A stretch of DNA of 64,000 nt, taken from contig NZ_CBDAQN010000001.1 of NCBI RefSeq assembly GCF_965199065.1, positions 1,488,001 through 1,552,000 on the forward strand. The letters run 5' to 3'. Shown piece by piece: positions 34,460-43,826 of the stretch. This stretch comes from Acidisoma sp965199065 (GTDB lineage: Bacteria > Pseudomonadota > Alphaproteobacteria > Acetobacterales > Acetobacteraceae). The notes beneath the pieces were generated by a model. The model did no database searches, was not told where the DNA came from, and saw only the letters and a program-made list of their open reading frames with translations. Numbering within the stretch: the first letter of the stretch is position 1; every line of letters starts with the position of its first letter. A program made the translations under genes and the position numbers.

Positions 34460-35092
34460 ATGTCGGCCGCCGATCTCATCGCCATCTCGGCCCTCCAGCA
34501 CTACCTCTTCTGCCCCCGCCAGTGCGCCCTCATCCATGTCGAGCAGGTCTGGGCCGAGAACGCCGCCACCGCCGAGGGCCGCGTCGCGCATGAACGCGTC
34601 CATGCGGAGGGTGCCGAGAGCCGCCGCGGCATCCGCACCGTCACCGGCATGCCGCTGCGCTCTGACCGGCTCGGCGTCACCGGCATTGCCGATGTCGTCG
34701 AACTCCATCCAACCGCTGAGGGCAGCGGCTGGCGCCCCTTCCCGGTCGAGCACAAGCTCGGCCGCCCCAAGGCCCACCGTGCCGACGAAGTCCAACTCTG
34801 TGCCCAGGCCTTCGCGTTGGAGGAGATGTTCGGGATGACGATCACCGAAGGCGCGCTTTTCTATGGGCGACCGCGACGGCGAACGCCCGTGTTCTTTGAC
34901 ACTGCGCTTCGCAATCTGACGGAGCAGATCGCGGCCGCCACCCGCGCCCTCATCGTCTCCGGCCGGACGCCGCGCATGGGCTATGACAAGAAGCGCTGCG
35001 ATGCCTGCTCGCTGATCGAGATCTGCAGGCCACGGACGACGGGTGCGGCGCGCTCGGTCGAGGCCTGGCTCGCCGAGCGACTGGCGGAGTAG
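34460..35092 (+). CDS. cas4: Cas4 adaptation exonuclease
   Basis: A 210-residue RecB-like Fe-S nuclease that trims prespacers and selects those with a correct PAM. The N-terminal cysteines C18/C22 in FCPRQC and a C-terminal cluster C180, C183, C189 (RCDACSLIEIC) should hold the iron-sulfur centre. The nuclease residues are D78 in GIADVVE and E97-K99 in VEHK. It lies between the interference genes and cas1, the usual place in type I-C. Confidence 0.95.
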   Translation: MSAADLIAISALQHYLFCPRQCALIHVEQVWAENAATAEGRVAHERVHAEGAESRRGIRTVTGMPLRSDRLGVTGIADVVELHPTAEGSGWRPFPVEHKLGRPKAHRADEVQLCAQAFALEEMFGMTITEGALFYGRPRRRTPVFFDTALRNLTEQIAAATRALIVSGRTPRMGYDKKRCDACSLIEICRPRTTGAARSVEAWLAERLAE

Positions 35093-35096
35093 CACC

Positions 35097-36137
35097 GTGC
35101 GCCAGCTGCTCAACACGCTCTACGTGACACTCGACGGCGCCTACGTCCGCAAGGACGGGCTCAACGTCGTTGTCGAGCTGGACGGCGTCGAGAAGCGGCG
35201 CGTGCCGGTGCATCTGCTCGGCAGTGTCGTGGTGTTCGGCCGCGTGTCGCTGTCGCCGGCGCTGATGGGCAGCTTGGCGGAGGCGGGCGTGACTTGCGCT
35301 TTCTTCAGCATGAACGGACGGTTTCTGGCGCGTGTGGAGGGGCCGGTCTCGGGCAATATCCTCCTGCGCCGCGAGCAGTATCGGCGCATGGACGATCCCG
35401 CCGGCTGTGCCGCGATCGCGCGGAGCATGGTGGCGGCGAAGGCGCTCAACCAGCGAGGTGTGTTGCAGCGGGCGATGCGCGATCATGGCGTCGGCTGGAC
35501 GGAAGCTGTGCGGGCGGCTGTATCGGGGGCGATTACCCGGATGCAGGACATCGCACGGCGGGCGGCGCATGAGGCCGACTTGGATCGGCTGCGCGGACAT
35601 GAGGGCGAGGCCGCCGCACTTTATTTTGGTGTTTTCGGCCATATGGTGCGGTCAGTGGATGAAGGGATCGTCTTTCGGGGACGCAGCCGGAGGCCGCCGA
35701 TGGACCCGGTGAACGCGCTGCTCTCCTTCGTCTATACGATGTTGGTTCATGATTGCCGGAGCGGCTTGGAGGGGGTGGGTCTGGATCCGGCGGCCGGTTT
35801 TCTGCATCGGATGCGCCCGGGGCGGCCCAGCCTGGCGCTGGACCTGATGGAGGAGTTGCGAGCCCATCTCGCCGACCGGCTGGTGCTGTCCCTGCTCAAC
35901 CGGAGGGAGTTGGGGATCGGCGATTTCCGGTTGATGGAGAACGGAGCGGTGCTTCTGGCGGAGGACAGCCGGAAAACGGTGTTGACTGCCTGGCAAGACC
36001 GGAAAAAGGAGGAGATCGACCACCCTTTCCTGAAAGAGCGGACATCTCTCGGCTTGTTGCCGCATCTGCAGGCGAGCCTTCTGGCGCGGACACTCCGGGG
36101 AGATCTGGATGCCTATCCGCCGATGATCTGGAAATAG
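35097..36137 (+). CDS. cas1: Cas1 integrase (type I-C)
   Basis: 346 residues from GTG 35097, which is 4 nt after the cas4 stop and gives the family N-terminus RQLLNTLYVTLDGAYV. The longer frame to 35043 lies inside cas4. The metal-binding residues are E169 (GHEGEAA), H237 (AGFLH) and E252 (DLMEELR). With Cas2 it inserts new spacers at the leader-repeat junction. Confidence 0.96.
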   Translation: MRQLLNTLYVTLDGAYVRKDGLNVVVELDGVEKRRVPVHLLGSVVVFGRVSLSPALMGSLAEAGVTCAFFSMNGRFLARVEGPVSGNILLRREQYRRMDDPAGCAAIARSMVAAKALNQRGVLQRAMRDHGVGWTEAVRAAVSGAITRMQDIARRAAHEADLDRLRGHEGEAAALYFGVFGHMVRSVDEGIVFRGRSRRPPMDPVNALLSFVYTMLVHDCRSGLEGVGLDPAAGFLHRMRPGRPSLALDLMEELRAHLADRLVLSLLNRRELGIGDFRLMENGAVLLAEDSRKTVLTAWQDRKKEEIDHPFLKERTSLGLLPHLQASLLARTLRGDLDAYPPMIWK

Positions 36138-36140
36138 GAA

Positions 36141-36431
36141 GTGCTGGTGCTGATCACCTACGACGTGGAAGTCGCGTCGCCGGGTGGGGCTCGTCGGCTG
36201 CGACGGATCGCCCGCGCCTGTCAGGATTACGGGCAGCGCGTGCAGTTCTCGGTGTTCGAGTGTGAGGTGGCGCCGGACCAATGGGTGCTGCTGAAGGCGC
36301 GACTTGTGGCGGAGATGGATTGTGAGCGGGATAGCCTGCGCTTCTATTTTCTTGGGTCCGGGGGCAAACGTCGGATTGAGCACGTAGGCGCCAAGCCAGC
36401 CGTGGATTTAGAGGACCCGATCATCGTATGA
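36141..36431 (+). CDS. cas2: Cas2 adaptation subunit
   Basis: A 96-residue ferredoxin-fold protein that bridges two Cas1 dimers. It starts VLITYDVEV with the conserved Asp after the first strand. QRVQFSVFECEV is the second signature strand. GTG 36141 lies 3 nt after cas1 with AGGAA just upstream. It is the last gene of the operon; the array leader follows directly. Confidence 0.96.
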   Translation: MLVLITYDVEVASPGGARRLRRIARACQDYGQRVQFSVFECEVAPDQWVLLKARLVAEMDCERDSLRFYFLGSGGKRRIEHVGAKPAVDLEDPIIV

Positions 36432-36631
36432 CGGTTGTGCGGAGCGTAATGGCTCCGCGACCGTGAAGCGTCGGGATAAACCCTGGGTCATTCGCGGGCG
36501 CTCTTTGTCATTGTTTATATTGTATAGTTGGTTGTCACCTCCGGTGTTTAGACGGTGGGACGTGGCTTGGCGGATGGTTTCGCGGAAGCGGGGCGTTTCG
36601 TTGTGTTTCGTCCGCCGGTTAAAGCGCGGGA
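36432..36631 (+). promoter_or_regulatory. CRISPR leader
   Basis: 200 nt between cas2 and the first repeat. It starts with an imperfect inverted repeat at 36431-36464: GCGGAGC, 6-nt loop, GCTCCGC, with outer arms ACGGT/ACCGT. The middle is AT-rich (around 36505-36535) in otherwise GC-rich DNA, the usual place for the array promoter. The perfect repeats begin at its end and the broken repeat is at the far end, so new spacers should enter here. Confidence 0.75.
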
Positions 36632-39596
36632 GTCGCTCCCCGTGCGGGAGCGCGGATCGAAACCCCATGGGTCGCGCCGGGAATGCGCTGGACAATTGTC
36701 GCTCCCCGTGCGGGAGCGCGGATCGAAACACGTAGTCGGTGAGCCCGAGCCGCTTGGTGAAGGCGTCGCTCCCCGTGCGGGAGCGCGGATCGAAACGCCA
36801 ATCTCGATAGGCTGGCCGCAGTTCTCGCACCGCGTCGCTCCCCGTGCGGGAGCGCGGATCGAAACGGAGCAAATCGACCTCGCCGAGGCGAACAAGGCCG
36901 TCGCTCCCCGTGCGGGAGCGCGGATCGAAACCGCTATCCGTTCTGATCTACTCGCCGCGTGCAAGATGTCGCTCCCCGTGCGGGAGCGCGGATCGAAACC
37001 ACAGATCGCGCGCCAACTTGGTGCCTTCGCAGGATGTCGCTCCCCGTGCGGGAGCGCGGATCGAAACTGCGGCGTAGCGAGCGTTTCTAGGGCGCATCTA
37101 CGCGTCGCTCCCCGTGCGGGAGCGCGGATCGAAACGGCGATGCGGCGCGCGGCCTCGTCGCTGTCGGCAAGTCGCTCCCCGTGCGGGAGCGCGGATCGAA
37201 ACGTCACCATCCGCGGCGAGCCGGATGCCTGCCCCGCGTCGCTCCCCGTGCGGGAGCGCGGATCGAAACGTCTGGTCTCCATCAGCGGTGCCCGCGTGAG
37301 AGCGTCGCTCCCCGTGCGGGAGCGCGGATCGAAACTCCATTGTTGACGGTCGGCTGATCCAAAAGCGGCGTCGCTCCCCGTGCGGGAGCGCGGATCGAAA
37401 CTCGAGCGCCAAGGGGATCGAAGCGGTGCGCTTGTGGTCGCTCCCCGTGCGGGAGCGCGGATCGAAACAAGTAATCTTCCAGGGCCGCAACCGTGTACAT
37501 CCGGTCGCTCCCCGTGCGGGAGCGCGGATCGAAACTACAAAGATTGCGCTAATGTCGAGTTCCGGTTTTCGTCGCTCCCCGTGCGGGAGCGCGGATCGAA
37601 ACCTGTCGCCCCTTTGTGCCACAGCCAGGCGTCGCTTGTCGCTCCCCGTGCGGGAGCGCGGATCGAAACCAGTCGGCGACGTTGACGAGCGATCTATCGC
37701 TGATGTCGCTCCCCGTGCGGGAGCGCGGATCGAAACACCCCCTACCAGGGCAACGTGGTGGCGCTCCATCCCGTCGCTCCCCGTGCGGGAGCGCGGATCG
37801 AAACTGGCACCCGCGACAGATGGCAACATCGCAACGTCAGTCGCTCCCCGTGCGGGAGCGCGGATCGAAACCCCCGACAAGAACATTGATGGCTGCGTAT
37901 TGTCCGGTCGCTCCCCGTGCGGGAGCGCGGATCGAAACGGTATGCGTATGAGTGTCGGTCATGGGGTTTCCATGTCGCTCCCCGTGCGGGAGCGCGGATC
38001 GAAACCAGGAGATTGTCGATGGAGTCCAGGCTGCGATTTAGCGTCGCTCCCCGTGCGGGAGCGCGGATCGAAACCAGGGCCACGCACCCGGCGGGGATGG
38101 CGCGATCTTGTCGCTCCCCGTGCGGGAGCGCGGATCGAAACTCGAGCGCCAAGGGGATCGATGCGCTGCGCTTGTGGTCGCTCCCCGTGCGGGAGCGCGG
38201 ATCGAAACGCGACGGTCGGGCAATCGGATTGTCATGGGCGCGGGTCGCTCCCCGTGCGGGAGCGCGGATCGAAACGTGAGCGCGTATTGAATGTCTTTGT
38301 TCGACGACGGTCGCTCCCCGTGTGGGAGCGCGGATCGAAACGAGACGCCGCCGGACAGGCCGGAATAGAGCCCCTTGTCGCTCCCCGTGCGGGAGCGCGG
38401 ATCGAAACGTGCCGAGGTCGACGTGATAGCCCTGATTCGAGATGTCGCTCCCCGTGCGGGAGCGCGGATCGAAACGGGCCGAACAGCCCGCCGCCCGCGC
38501 CGCCGAGCAGCGTCGCTCCCCGTGCGGGAGCGCGGATCGAAACCTGATAGTATGGTTATCACTGGTCGGAAGATCGCGTCGCTCCCCGTGCGGGAGCGCG
38601 GATCGAAACCTCGGTCTGATCGATCAGCGCCCAATCCCAGGTCGTCGCTCCCCGTGCGGGAGCGCGGATCGAAACCATACCGCATCGCCAACCTGACCGA
38701 CCAGCATATCAAGTCGCTCCCCGTGCGGGAGCGCGGATCGAAACGCCGAGCCTTGCTGTCCCTCGCCGTTCGAGTTCGTGTCGCTCCCCGTGCGGGAGCG
38801 CGGATCGAAACGTCCGCAGGTCGTTATTCTGGCCGATGGTCGAGCGTCGCTCCCCGTGCGGGAGCGCGGATCGAAACAGCATGTGCTCGCAACTCTCGCA
38901 TCTGCGCTATCGTCGCTCCCCGTGCGGGAGCGCGGATCGAAACTTGCTGCCTTGCCGCGCCTCTTGGCGCGGCCAAGTCGCTCCCCGTGCGGGAGCGCGG
39001 ATCGAAACCGCTCCGGAGCAACGAAGTGAAGGGCACCCCGACCGTCGCTCCCCGTGCGGGAGCGCGGATCGAAACTTTGGGTGTGCTGACGGTGATGCGG
39101 GCGACGGGGGCGGTCGCTCCCCGTGCGGGAGCGCGGATCGAAACCGTGCCCCAGCACACAAACCGGGTGCCGCGCCCGGGTCGCTCCCCGTGCGGGAGCG
39201 CGGATCGAAACTCCGCGCTCTGCTCCGCATCCGGAAGCAGGAAGTCGCTCCCCGTGCGGGAGCGCGGATCGAAACAGGCCACGCAGCTGGCTGGTCGACG
39301 CCGCCTGCCGGTCGCTCCCCGTGCGGGAGCGCGGATCGAAACATGGCGCTCGCTCGGCGTGTTGATCCAGACGGAGGTCGCTCCCCGTGCGGGAGCGCGG
39401 ATCGAAACTTAACGACCACGCCGGCCGCTCGATCGGCGTCCCGTCGCTCCCCGTGCGGGAGCGCGGATCGAAACTGGCAGAAGATGGCGATGGCCTTGAA
39501 GGGCACGCCGTCGCTCCCCGTGAGGGAGCGCGGATCGAAACGCCGCTGGACCATCAGAGTTTGGCCGCGCCAAGAGGTCGCTCCCCGTGCGGGAGC
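36632..39596 (+). CRISPR. Type I-C CRISPR array: 44 full repeats, 44 spacers, one truncated terminal repeat
   Basis: The 32-nt repeat begins GTCGCTCCCCGTGCGGGAGC and ends GCGGATCGAAAC, with a GCTCCC/GGGAGC hairpin and the GGATYGAAAC-type end of I-C repeats. Spacers are 34-37 nt. Repeats start at 36632, 36698, 36765 and so on to 39510. Two carry one substitution each (repeat 26 at 38310, C to T; repeat 44 at 39510, C to A, both in the hairpin loop). The last repeat (39577-39596) lacks its final 12 nt. Spacers 12 and 23 are almost identical. The low repeat decay near the leader and 44 spacers suggest a system that has been active. Confidence 0.98.
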
Positions 39597-39640
39597 TACA
39601 GTGCGCCAGAGTGGCGGATGAGGCCTGAGAGGCGTTTTCA

Positions 39641-39659
39641 AGTGTCGGCACCACCTCTC
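39641..39659 (+). repeat. Right attachment-site repeat (attR)
   Basis: AGTGTCGGCACCAC followed by CTCTC, an 18/19 copy of the tRNA-Thr 3' end at 22704-22722. No tRNA body precedes it. It lies 44 nt after the truncated CRISPR repeat and 8 nt before the stop of the receiver gene. Confidence 0.8.
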
Positions 39660-39667
39660 GTCTGATG

Positions 39668-40042
39668 TCAGGCACCCGGCACAACCTGCTTGATCGCCTG
39701 GAGCAACTTGTCTGAGGGAACGGGCTTCACCAGCCATCCGGTTGCCCCAGCCGCCTTGGCGTCGTCACGCTTCCTCTGCTCCGACTCAGTCGTGAGCAGG
39801 AGGATCGGAGTGAACCGCGCATTGGGCAGCTTGCGAGCCAAGCGAATCATCTCGACACCGTTGATCCCCGGCATGTTGTAATCCGTGATGATCAACGCAA
39901 AAGGCCCTGGCGCAGCCCGGATCTTCTGCACCCCATCCTCGCCGCTTGTCGCCTTCGTCACGGCGAACCCGCTGCGCTCGAGCACGCTCGCCATGCTCAT
40001 CAACAGGGTCGAACTGTCATCCACGAGAAGGATGGTTTTCAT
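39668..40042 (-). CDS. CheY-like single-domain response regulator
   Basis: A 124-residue receiver. The acid pair D8-D9, phospho-acceptor D54 (ITDYNMPG), switch Thr (LLLTTES) and K107 (LVKPV) are all present. It is the last gene of the chemotaxis-type operon and overlaps the STAS gene by 4 nt. It is a candidate output regulator or phosphate sink for CheA. Confidence 0.92.
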   Translation of the reverse strand: MKTILLVDDSSTLLMSMASVLERSGFAVTKATSGEDGVQKIRAAPGPFALIITDYNMPGINGVEMIRLARKLPNARFTPILLLTTESEQRKRDDAKAAGATGWLVKPVPSDKLLQAIKQVVPGA

Positions 40043-40296
40043 TGATGGCTCCCTTCAAGGCCTGAGCCCATGAGGGGAGCCAGGAGTTTCGCAAGCAAGG
40101 CGTCTGGCGATGCCGCCGCGACAGAGGGCCGGACCGCGAGAAGAGTCTGCAGGATTGCGGTGTGCACGTGATCGCAACGAGCTAGGTCAACCTTCGGCGC
40201 TTCAGTCAGCCGAAGCCACTCGAGCAGCGGCTCCGCCTCTTCGACGTCGCAGACGCCCACGAAGATCGCCACGTCGTCAGTCATCGTGATGCTCAC
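40039..40296 (-). CDS. STAS-like domain protein of the chemotaxis cluster
   Basis: 85 residues. VEEAEPLLEWLRLTEAPKVDLARCDHVHTAILQTLLAV resembles the anti-sigma-factor-antagonist fold, with the strand-helix junction DLARCDHVHTA where phosphorylatable STAS proteins carry Ser or Thr. It overlaps cheA and the receiver gene by 4 nt each. Small STAS proteins occur in several non-flagellar Che operons; the role here is unknown. Confidence 0.65.
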   Translation of the reverse strand: MSITMTDDVAIFVGVCDVEEAEPLLEWLRLTEAPKVDLARCDHVHTAILQTLLAVRPSVAAASPDALLAKLLAPLMGSGLEGSHQ

Positions 40297-42596
40297 AGAC
40301 TCAGCTCCGCCACATTGAGGATCATCAACACTCGTCCGTCGCCAAGCAGAGTTGTTCCGACAAATGACGGGAGGCCGGCCAGTGCTCCCTCCAGCGGCCG
40401 CACGATCGCCTCCATCCGCTCCCGGAAAGCGTCGATCACCAAGCCGACAGTCGTCGACCCCACGCGAAGAACCAGGACAGATATCTCGGCGCCCGTGTCC
40501 TCGCCGTCATCGACAGGCAGCTCCAGCAACCGCGCCAGCCGGAGCAACGGCAAAACCCGCTGCCGCAACACGAAGGCTTCACTGCCTCGAATGCGATGCA
40601 CGGCGCTCGCTGGCAACCGCACGCTCTCGACCAACGCGTTCATCGGGATCCCGAACAAATGGCCGGCGCACTCGATTGTCATGATCCGCGTCACCGCCAT
40701 CGTCATCGGCAGCGTCATGCGGACAGTGGTTCCTTCTCCCAGCTGGCTCTCGAGGTCGACCCGGCCGCCCACCCGTTCCACTGCCGAGCGGACTACGTCC
40801 ATGCCGACGCCCCGGCCGGACAGGTCGGATACTGCCTCAGCCGTGGAAAAACCGGGCGCAAACACGAGACGGAGCGCTTCCCGATCGGTCAAGGCCGCGG
40901 CCGTTGCGGTATCAAGCATGCCGCGCTCGACCGCCTTGAGCCGGACACGCGCGGGGTCGATGCCGCGTCCATCGTCACGGATGGTGACGATGATGCTCTC
41001 GTTGGCCTGTTCGGCGGCAAGGCGTATGGTTCCGCACGCGGGCTTGCCCGCAGCGATCCGTTCAGAGCGGGGCTCGATGCCGTGGTCCAGGCTGTTGCGC
41101 ACCATGTGCATCAGCGGATCGGCGAGCACCTCGATCATGTTCTTGTCGGCTTCGGTCTCCTCACCCGAGTATTCCAGCTCCACCTGCTTGTCCAGCTTGC
41201 GGCTGATATCGCGAACCAACCTTGGAAAGCGCTGGAATACCTGGCTGACCGGCAGCATTCGGATGGCCATGATGACCGATTGCATGTCCCCGGCGAGCCG
41301 GTTCACCACCGCCTGCTGGTCTTTGATGTCGTGCGCCATCTCGCGGGCACTTGCACCGGCCTCCGCTTTACGGGCGAGGTAGGAGAGGCTGTTCTTGGCG
41401 ACGATCAGTTCGCCGATCAAGTTCATGAGCGTGTCGATCTGGGCCTGGTCTACCCTGAGTGTCGTAGGCTCGCCGCGTCGACGCGCCTCCGCGAGGCCGT
41501 CGAGAGTTGCCGGCTCAACGTTTTCATCCGCCCTTGGAAGCGGTAGCGCACTCACAGGCTGCGCGGCGGCACGAGTGCAGGCCTCGGCCTGCATTTGCAC
41601 GAGGCCTAAAAGTGTTGCCGGGTCGCCATCCCCAGCTAGCGCAACTGCGGAGGCCAGCGCGTCCTCCGCCGGCGGCGCGTCACTACAATGCCGCGCAACC
41701 CGGCGCAGTATTTCACCGACTGACGCCGCCCTGCCCGCCGCCAGTTCGACCGCGCATTGCCGTCCGAGGAGTCTCGTCTGAGCGGCGAGCACGGACGCCA
41801 CGACAGGCCAGTCCGCTGGCGGCGCAGGTGGCGGCGAGTAGGAGGTTATCTCCGTCGTGTCGCTGTATCGGAACAGGTGTCGCAGATCCGCGACCGGCGC
41901 GGTCGAGATCATACGGAAGGCAAGCAGGCATTCCAATGGGTCAAGTCTGTCAGCCGGTGGCCATGGCACCGGCTCGACCATGCGCAGGACCGCCAGCTCG
42001 GGAACCTGGCGCAGGAGCTGCAACGGATCCTCGCCGCTGAAAAAGCAGCCCTTATCCGGGCGATAATTGATCGCCACGAGATCACGACGCGCATTCCGCG
42101 CGCGTTGCTCGGCGGCGATGCGCTCATTTTCAGGTAACTCGGCAACCCAATCCGGCGCGGCGACCGGCCCTTCGCAATCTGACTTGTCACCGGCCGGTCC
42201 TTCAGGACGGACGCCGTTCATCACCGCACCCAAGGACAACGCATGTTCCGCGGCTATTGTTGCCGCGCCGGCAGGCAGCTCCTCCGTGCGCTCCAATGTG
42301 TCGATCCAACTGCGCACCTGGTCGATCATCGCGAGGAGAAGATCCACCATCCGGCTGGTCACCGTCAACCGCCCCGCGCGCAGGGCGTCCAGCAGATCCT
42401 CGCCCGCATGCACCATCGACGTGAGCGGCGCGAAATCGAACAAGCCGGATGTGCCCTTCAGCGTGTGGACCGCCCGGAAGACCGTGTTGACTACGGCAGT
42501 TCCTCCTTCACCGCGCTCCATCTGCAACAAAGCCGGCACGGCCGTGTCCATCAACTCGCGCGCCTCGACGAGGAACTGTTCGAGCAAGGCGTTCAT
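40293..42596 (-). CDS. cheA: Chemotaxis histidine kinase CheA
   Basis: 767 residues. The N-terminal Hpt domain has phospho-acceptor H44 (RAVHTLKGTSG). A long variable region follows (about 130-370). The dimerisation helices contain VDQAQIDTLMNLIGELIVAK. The HATPase domain has the N box HMVRNSLDHGIE, the G1 box IRDDGRGID and the G2 box GRGVGMDVV. A C-terminal CheW-like domain couples it to receptors. It has no fused receiver; separate receivers flank it. The start overlaps the upstream receiver by 4 nt. Confidence 0.95.
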   Translation of the reverse strand: MNALLEQFLVEARELMDTAVPALLQMERGEGGTAVVNTVFRAVHTLKGTSGLFDFAPLTSMVHAGEDLLDALRAGRLTVTSRMVDLLLAMIDQVRSWIDTLERTEELPAGAATIAAEHALSLGAVMNGVRPEGPAGDKSDCEGPVAAPDWVAELPENERIAAEQRARNARRDLVAINYRPDKGCFFSGEDPLQLLRQVPELAVLRMVEPVPWPPADRLDPLECLLAFRMISTAPVADLRHLFRYSDTTEITSYSPPPAPPADWPVVASVLAAQTRLLGRQCAVELAAGRAASVGEILRRVARHCSDAPPAEDALASAVALAGDGDPATLLGLVQMQAEACTRAAAQPVSALPLPRADENVEPATLDGLAEARRRGEPTTLRVDQAQIDTLMNLIGELIVAKNSLSYLARKAEAGASAREMAHDIKDQQAVVNRLAGDMQSVIMAIRMLPVSQVFQRFPRLVRDISRKLDKQVELEYSGEETEADKNMIEVLADPLMHMVRNSLDHGIEPRSERIAAGKPACGTIRLAAEQANESIIVTIRDDGRGIDPARVRLKAVERGMLDTATAAALTDREALRLVFAPGFSTAEAVSDLSGRGVGMDVVRSAVERVGGRVDLESQLGEGTTVRMTLPMTMAVTRIMTIECAGHLFGIPMNALVESVRLPASAVHRIRGSEAFVLRQRVLPLLRLARLLELPVDDGEDTGAEISVLVLRVGSTTVGLVIDAFRERMEAIVRPLEGALAGLPSFVGTTLLGDGRVLMILNVAELSL

Positions 42597-42970
42597 GCGA
42601 GTGGAACCCCAAGCAGTACCCGTGCCAAACCCGCAAGCTGATCCGGTCGCACCGGCTTGGTAAGCACAAGGTTGGCGCCAGCCTCCTGCGCCCGATCTGT
42701 TGCACGGTCACCGGCCTCCGTGCTGATTATAACGGCCGGTATGCCGAGAAGCGTCGGCTCTTGGCGCATCGCGCGCAACATGCCGTAGCCGTCGAGAGAC
42801 GGCATGTTGACGTCGATCAGCATCAGGTCCGGCGGGGATAGGAGAGCCTTCTCCAATCCCTCGATGCCGTTGCTAACCTCCACAACCTTGCAGCCAATCC
42901 CTGAGAGGATCTGCCGATAATACATGCGTATGGTGACTGCGTCATCAACCACCAGAACGGTCGCGGTCAT
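42593..42970 (-). CDS. CheY-like response regulator
   Basis: A 125-residue receiver with D9-D10, phospho-acceptor D53 (LIDVNMPSLDG), switch Thr/Ser (IISTEAG) and K105 (TKPVRPD). It lies between cheR and cheA with 10-nt and -4-nt spacing. It is one of two stand-alone receivers in the operon, so one may drive output while the other acts as a phosphate sink. Confidence 0.92.
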   Translation of the reverse strand: MTATVLVVDDAVTIRMYYRQILSGIGCKVVEVSNGIEGLEKALLSPPDLMLIDVNMPSLDGYGMLRAMRQEPTLLGIPAVIISTEAGDRATDRAQEAGANLVLTKPVRPDQLAGLARVLLGVPLA

Positions 42971-42980
42971 GGACTGCTCC

Positions 42981-43826
42981 TCATAGTGGCTTCTGATAGA
43001 CTATTCCGTCGGGAAACTTCTTGACCGCAAACAAAGACGATATGCGGCTCATCGACTCCGCGTGGCCAAGGCAGATAAAGCCACCCGGCCGCAAAGCATC
43101 GAACAGAAATTCGACCGCCTGGCGCCTTGATGTGTCATCGAAGTAGATCAAAAGATTACGGCAGAAAATCACATCTATGTTGCGGAACCCGTTCATGTCG
43201 TCCAGGTTCGTGATGTTGGCCTGCCGGAATTCGATCGAGCCGCGCAAATCCGGGATCACCTGCCAGCGATCAGACCCGACCGGCATAAAGTAGCGGTTGA
43301 GCGCTCGCGGCGGCACGTGCTGTACCGCGCGCGCGAAGTAGGTCCCTTCCCGCGCCTGATCCAGAACACGCGTATCGATGTCCGTCGCGATAAGCCGGAC
43401 ATCCCATCGATCGACGTCCGCCCATTCCTCCAGAAGATAGATCGCGATGGTATAAGGCTCCTCGCCCGTCGCGCAGGGCATCGACCATATCTGCAGCTGA
43501 TCGTCACTGCGCCGCTTGTGCGTCAACTCAGGCAGCATTGACCCCACAAGGCATTTGAACTGATATGCCTCGCGGTAGAAATAGGTCTCGTTCACCGTCA
43601 TCGCGTTGATGAGGTTCTGCAGTTCCTCCGACCGAGGATCCCGCAATCGCAACAGCGTCATATACGCGCCGAAGGACTCCGAGCGGGTAGCCTCGATGCG
43701 CTCACCTAGGCGGCGATCCACGAAGTACCGTTTTGACTCGCTGAAGACGATCCCTGTCTTGCGGTAGAAGAGTTCTCGAAAACGATCGAAATCCTCCGCC
43801 TGGATCTCCGGGAATGCCTGGCTCAC
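42981..43826 (-). CDS. cheR: Chemotaxis protein methyltransferase CheR
   Basis: 281 residues. It methylates receptor glutamates with S-adenosylmethionine. The N-terminal helical domain is followed by the SAM-binding domain with WSMPCATGEEPYTIAI, VRLIATDIDTRVLDQA and DVIFCRNLLIYFD. The start overlaps the HEAT protein gene by 4 nt. The soluble receptor encoded upstream is the most likely substrate. Confidence 0.95.
   Translation of the reverse strand: MSQAFPEIQAEDFDRFRELFYRKTGIVFSESKRYFVDRRLGERIEATRSESFGAYMTLLRLRDPRSEELQNLINAMTVNETYFYREAYQFKCLVGSMLPELTHKRRSDDQLQIWSMPCATGEEPYTIAIYLLEEWADVDRWDVRLIATDIDTRVLDQAREGTYFARAVQHVPPRALNRYFMPVGSDRWQVIPDLRGSIEFRQANITNLDDMNGFRNIDVIFCRNLLIYFDDTSRRQAVEFLFDALRPGGFICLGHAESMSRISSLFAVKKFPDGIVYQKPL

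Larger units (their letters stand above)
22717..39659 (+). mobile_element. tRNA-Thr-associated genomic island carrying type I-C CRISPR-Cas
   Basis: About 16.9 kb between the direct repeats at 22704-22722 and 39641-39659. Contents in order: a small helix-turn-helix-like gene and a broken integrase next to the tRNA, remnants of IS5, IS6 and IS3 elements, a DUF707 gene, a second glycan-type gene, and the complete cas operon and array. The right repeat lies 8 nt from the stop of a chemotaxis receiver gene, so the uninterrupted chromosome would have tRNA-Thr next to that operon. The integrase is decayed, so the island is probably no longer able to excise by itself. Confidence 0.75.

Noticed and set aside
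36555..39737. Many long open frames with repeated Arg/Ser/Pro/Cys/Gly motifs on both strands
   Set aside because: They are translations of the CRISPR repeats and spacers, and the array explains them fully.
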